Part shown: positions 60,551 to 64,000 of the stretch, one piece after another
How positions within the stretch are numbered: position 1 is the stretch's first letter
Layout of the letters: each line of letters starts with the position of its first letter
NCBI RefSeq assembly: GCF_902459465.1
Contig: NC_047075.1
Span: 14,005,119-14,069,118, forward strand
Source: Asterias rubens
Lineage: Eukaryota; Echinodermata; Asteroidea; Forcipulatida; Asteriidae
Length of the DNA: 64,000 nucleotides
Direction of reading: 5' to 3'
Program-made: the position numbers and the translations under genes
Notes under the pieces: generated by a model
What the model was told of the DNA's origin: nothing
What the model saw: the letters and a program-made list of their open reading frames with translations, nothing else
Databases searched by the model: none

Positions 60551-61570
60551 GCCGTATGCAGGACTTCAGAGCTGCCAACTAGTACGGATTTTCCGTATTT
60601 CGTACGGAAATCAAACAGGAATACGGATGTACGAATATGCGTTTCAAAATACGTTTTGGGGGAAATCCGATCATACTTTGTTTTCTTTAAAATTTACGGA
60701 GAACCTGTACACTGGCCTGCTATGCTGTGCATTTTTTTCAGATGCCCTCCATAAATTTTAATGCTGCGCGCGCTGAGTGTAAACCCTGAATTACTTTGCG
60801 CGACGCGCGCTAATGGTCCCCCGTAAAAACCGGGCGCTACACGCTGTCCATGCTTTGACCGTATGACGTGCGGTGCGTGCACATGCAATTGGATACGGGG
60901 GTTACAATCGACACTCGTTTACTTATGTATTGCGAGCTTTAAATCGATTACGGCTACAATAATTTAAATCATAAAATTAATATTTACGCACAGATATTGT
61001 GTTTTTCTCATGGGCATTTGTTGCAAATTTTATTTGATGACACTTTCGTTAAAATGAGACCTCGGAGAATTATCGCCAGGAAGGGCATTACATTTATTGT
61101 TGTATTTCAACAGCTTACCCAGATATAATTTTTTTAAAGGCCGAAACAATTACAAGAACTCCGGAATTAATACAATACTGTTTCCCAATTTTTAATTAAA
61201 TAGTCAGGAGAGCAGCTTTACGCAAATATAAATAAATAAATAAATAATTAATTCTAAGGACGTATTGAAAAAGTCAAAGAAAATTATAACATTGAATGCA
61301 CACTTTGAAATTACAAAATCCCCAATTTTGGAAGAAAAAACACACCCACCAAATAAAAGCAACATCACGTAACCACCTAAAAAACGACAGCCTGCCAACA
61401 ATATTATTTCCCGCCTTCTCCGAGTTCCCATGTGCGTGATTCCATTTTTTCCCTGGATCCAGATTTTTATTGTACGGAATCCGATCAACATGCAGGGAAC
61501 CAGCGACGCACATGTGGCATTTCTCACTTTACAATCTGTGCAACAGAGATGGAGCCGAGAAAGGCCGTGT
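60551..61570. other. Gene-free stretch
   Basis: No supported gene. It includes palindromic tacgga/tccgta motifs near 60590-60640 and an (aaat)n microsatellite near 61229-61250. Confidence 0.4.
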
Positions 61571-61684
61571 CCGAAACGACGACTTCGGCTACAGCTACGT
61601 CTAGATCAGCGCGTCTACCAGTGTTGAAGAATAGGCAGGCGCGCGCGATCTAGCCGTAGCTGTAGCCGAAGTCGCCGTTTCGAA
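61571..61684. mobile_element. Hairpin MITE-like element
   Basis: CGAAACGACGACTTCGGCT..acagctacgtctagatc is mirrored at 61647-61684 by gatctagccgtagctgtagc..cgccgtttcg. A single related arm occurs at 18594-18630 (gatctagccattgtagcc..gtcgccgtttc). Confidence 0.75.
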
Positions 61685-61711
61685 CTGCACCACGCCAGCT
61701 GGTAGCATGCC

Positions 61712-61806
61712 TAGTCTGGTTCTCTGACAACAGATCATTGATCTCCATTATACTGACGAATCTTCGATAGTCTAGTCGGAGATTTTCGGGTCTGGGAACT
61801 AGACTA
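61712..61806. mobile_element. 95-bp TAG...CTA MITE, relative of 2406-2929
   Basis: Begins TAGTCTGGTTCTCTGAC and ends GTCTGGGAACTAGACTA, with the internal ctagtcggagatttt block also found at the right end of the 2406-2929 element. Flanks gtagcatgc / gtatcatgc could be a decayed 9-bp target duplication. It lies 104 bp upstream of the hAT start codon. Confidence 0.75.
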
Positions 61807-61909
61807 GTATCATGCTACATGCTCTGTGCACGTCGACCACATGCACACTAGCGGTTTCTGTAGGACAAGTTAGTACATACGAAAATACCACGATTGATTG
61901 AGCACTAAA

Positions 61910-64000
61910 ATGGCTTCATTATCATCAACGTCGAAGAGTGCCAGGAAGCAAATGTTCAAAAAGGAATATTCTAAGAAGTGGTCATGCATTTCATCCTCCA
62001 GACGGGACGAGTACAGCGCGAGGTGTACACTTTGTTCATCTGACTTTTCCATTAGCCACGGAGGTGCGAATGACATTCAAATCCACGTGAAATCGAAGAA
62101 ACACCAGTCTGCCGTTAGATCGTCAAAAAGTACTGGTTACATCGCCGAGTTCTTGCAGCCGAAAGACTTTTCAGTCATCAGAGCAGAGACTCTAATGACA
62201 CAATTTTTAATAGAGCATAATCTGCCTTTTGCTGCTGCTGATCACTTGACTGACCTTGTGAAAGTGATGTTTCCAGACAGTTCTATAGCATCAAAGTTTG
62301 CTTCACGTCGGACTAAGACAACCGCCATTGCTAGAACTTTGGGCCAAGAAGCTAAAGGTGAGTTTAATATCAAAATATTATTGAGAGTATGAATCTATCT
62401 AACTTAGTGTTGACCTTTACGCATATTTGCTGGTTTTTTGTGGGGTTTTTTTTACATTTCTTTTTTTATATTTTTTTTTTATAGGGCCTATTTTTTTAAA
62501 TTGTCAACGTAGGTGGCATGTCGGGTATATGACCCATGTCATTTTTTTTCTCGAAACCAAAGTATACATGGTATAACCCCCCCCCCCCCGACATTTTATT
62601 TGGGAATTTATTTATTTATTTTATAGATTTGTTTTTCTTTATTTTTGGGGGGGTCTAGGGATATTCTATGCTGCCTCCATGGTGCAACATACATTTAAGC
62701 ACTGCTTTATTATGTTTTATCATTCTGTCAACAGCAGACATCCTGAGGAAAATACGCCAAGGGCCATTCTCCATGTCAACAGATGGCAGTTCTGATCGAG
62801 GTGCAGACAATCAGCTATATCCCATCGTTGTGCGTTACTATGATTCTGATGTATACAGAGTTGTGAGTTGCCTTCTCGAAATAGCTACAACAAAGGAAAG
62901 GTCAACTGGGAAGAACATCTTCCTACTGTTAGACAGTGTTTTGAAGGAGAACAATATCCCATGGCAGAATGTCATTTCCTTTTCAGCAGACAATGCAGCA
63001 GTGATGATAGGAGCAGTTAGTGGGGTGTCTTCCTTTGTGAAAAAAGAAAACCCAAGTGCCTTTATTCTTGGATGTCCTTGTCACCTCCTCCATCTCGCTT
63101 CAGAGAAAGGAGCTAGCCAATTGCCATTCAAGCCTGTGGATCTTTTGATACCAATCTTCTATTACTTGGAGAAGTCCAGCAAGCGGCACAAAGCGTTTAA
63201 GGAAGTTCAAACCATTTGTAATGTGGAGAATCATGCAATCCTGAAACATGTGTGTACTCGTTGGTTGTCACTAGAGAGAGCTCTGGACAGATTGATTGAA
63301 CAGTGGGTACCACTGGAAAAATATTTTCAGCAAGAAGCTCAGTCTGTCGGAGGAAAACGAAGGATGGAAGAGAGTGCCAAATTGCCAAAGAGACAGAAGG
63401 TTTCTAGTAGCACTGCAACACACCAAGGCCCAGCAGTCACTGCTCACATATCTTCTACAAAGACCATTCCACCCTCTGCTGACAGTGGACAGGCCAAAAA
63501 AAAAAAAAAACTCTTCACATTCACAGACCTGTAGCACAGCTAGTGCTGCACCAAGACTGTTAATTGCAAGTTCAAAGACAAGTGTTAGAGGTCAAGTGGC
63601 ACACAAGGCTGTGAAAACTGCTGCATCTACAGGATCATCAAAGAGCTCTGGAGGAACATTGGCTGTTAAGAAGACTACACCAGGTCTGCTCAGTAGAAAG
63701 ACGGTCACTTCACTCTCTATGACAGAAGGCACCACTTCAAAGAAGTCACACAAATCATCAGAAGCTAAAAATGTTAGTACATGTACTTCCAAGTCAGTGC
63801 AGAGAAACAGTGGTACAGCAGGCAGTTCAGCAAGTGCATCTTTGAGTAAAGCTGCTGGAATTCATGCTAAACTCAATAACGATTACAATAAGCTGTACTG
63901 TATCTTTCTCCTGCAAACAATTCCTCTGTTCAACAAACTGAACTTGGAGCTTCAAGAAGACGCACCTAAAGTACACCTCCTTCATGAGAAGTTGTAAGAC
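61910..64000 (+). CDS. hAT-family transposase-like gene (BED finger, KIAA1586/ZBED type), partial at right edge
   Basis: Exon 1 is 61910-62357 from ATG (MASLSSTSKSARKQMFKKEY), exon 2 from 62735. They join cleanly in phase 1 (AAAG|GTGAGT; CAACAG|CA). Exon 1 has a BED-like finger (CTLCSSDFSISHGG..HVKSKKH). Exon 2 carries the hAT RNase-H core: STDGSSDRG (first Asp), SFSADNAAVM (second Asp), GCPCHLLHLAS, then TRWLSLERALDRL. A 15-A run at 63496-63510 moves the reading out of frame: the first frame stops at 63532-63534, while a Ser/Thr/Lys-rich linker and hAT-like LYCIFLLQTIPLFNKLNLEL continue in another frame to the window end. It is either a frameshifted transposon copy or a host gene with an assembly error in the homopolymer. 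The C-terminal dimerisation domain lies beyond the window. Confidence 0.8.
62358..62734 (+). other. Intron of the hAT gene with T- and C-tracts
   Basis: 377-nt intron with GTGAGT donor and CAACAG acceptor; it contains long T runs and an 11-12 C run near 62578. Confidence 0.7.

Noticed and set aside
1-64000. tRNA or rRNA genes
   Set aside because: I looked for the usual GTTCRANNC box and cloverleaf context and saw none; the only candidate-like TTCGAATCC (near 1790) is a MITE arm, and the tRNA-Pro-like string at 15227 is a primer-binding site.

Overview
The window is eukaryotic and looks like a marine invertebrate, most likely a deuterostome. It is AT-rich with few long ORFs. Coding segments are split by introns with GT/AG borders, and mobile elements dominate: a Gmr1-type LTR retrotransposon, a LINE, Helitron-like arrays, many inverted-repeat elements, hAT and Tc1 remnants, and Crypton-like tyrosine-recombinase genes. 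Gmr1 elements and these recombinase families are typical of deuterostomes, but I cannot name the species.

Main discovery, 35259-47646: a 12.4 kb DNA transposon with 149-bp terminal inverted repeats that differ by eye at two positions. It is flanked by a direct repeat GTAAATCAG (9 bp; up to 11 bp if the ends are drawn inwards). It holds two convergent genes: a RecQ-family helicase (+ strand, 3 exons, one in-frame stop before the zinc-binding region) and a 7-exon DUF6589-like gene (- strand). All six introns of the latter keep phase and give an open 913-residue product with zinc fingers and candidate catalytic acids. This layout fits the helicase-bearing lineage of the Academ superfamily (AcademH). 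Several short elements here share its TAG...CTA ends, a small dyad at the tip and about 9-bp target duplications, so they may be its non-autonomous relatives.

0-8.5 kb: hairpin and TIR elements, then a three-exon OB-fold (RPA-like) gene at 3053-5968, then a 701-bp tandem duplication. 8.5-18.1 kb: two blocks of tandem Helitron-like repeats separated by a minus-strand Gmr1-like element (10317-16210). That element has integrase upstream of reverse transcriptase, one 962-bp LTR, a tRNA-Pro-like primer site, a SCAN-like Gag and three coding breaks. 18.1-24 kb: small MITEs, a Tc1/mariner remnant lacking its catalytic domain, and segmental repeats.

24-34 kb (- strand): a broken second OB-fold gene (33915-30882), then a tyrosine-recombinase-like gene (29675-23962) whose upstream half is decayed while seven downstream splice junctions remain in phase. 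A 5'-truncated L2/CR1-like LINE sits in one of its introns. 47.6-57.2 kb: gene-poor; another Helitron-like copy, inverted MITE pairs, a hAT C-terminal remnant and a 183-bp satellite split by a 1.3 kb TIR element. 57.2-60 kb: a second decayed tyrosine-recombinase gene with an internal duplication. 60-64 kb: a foldback element, two short MITEs and a hAT/BED gene that runs off the right edge.
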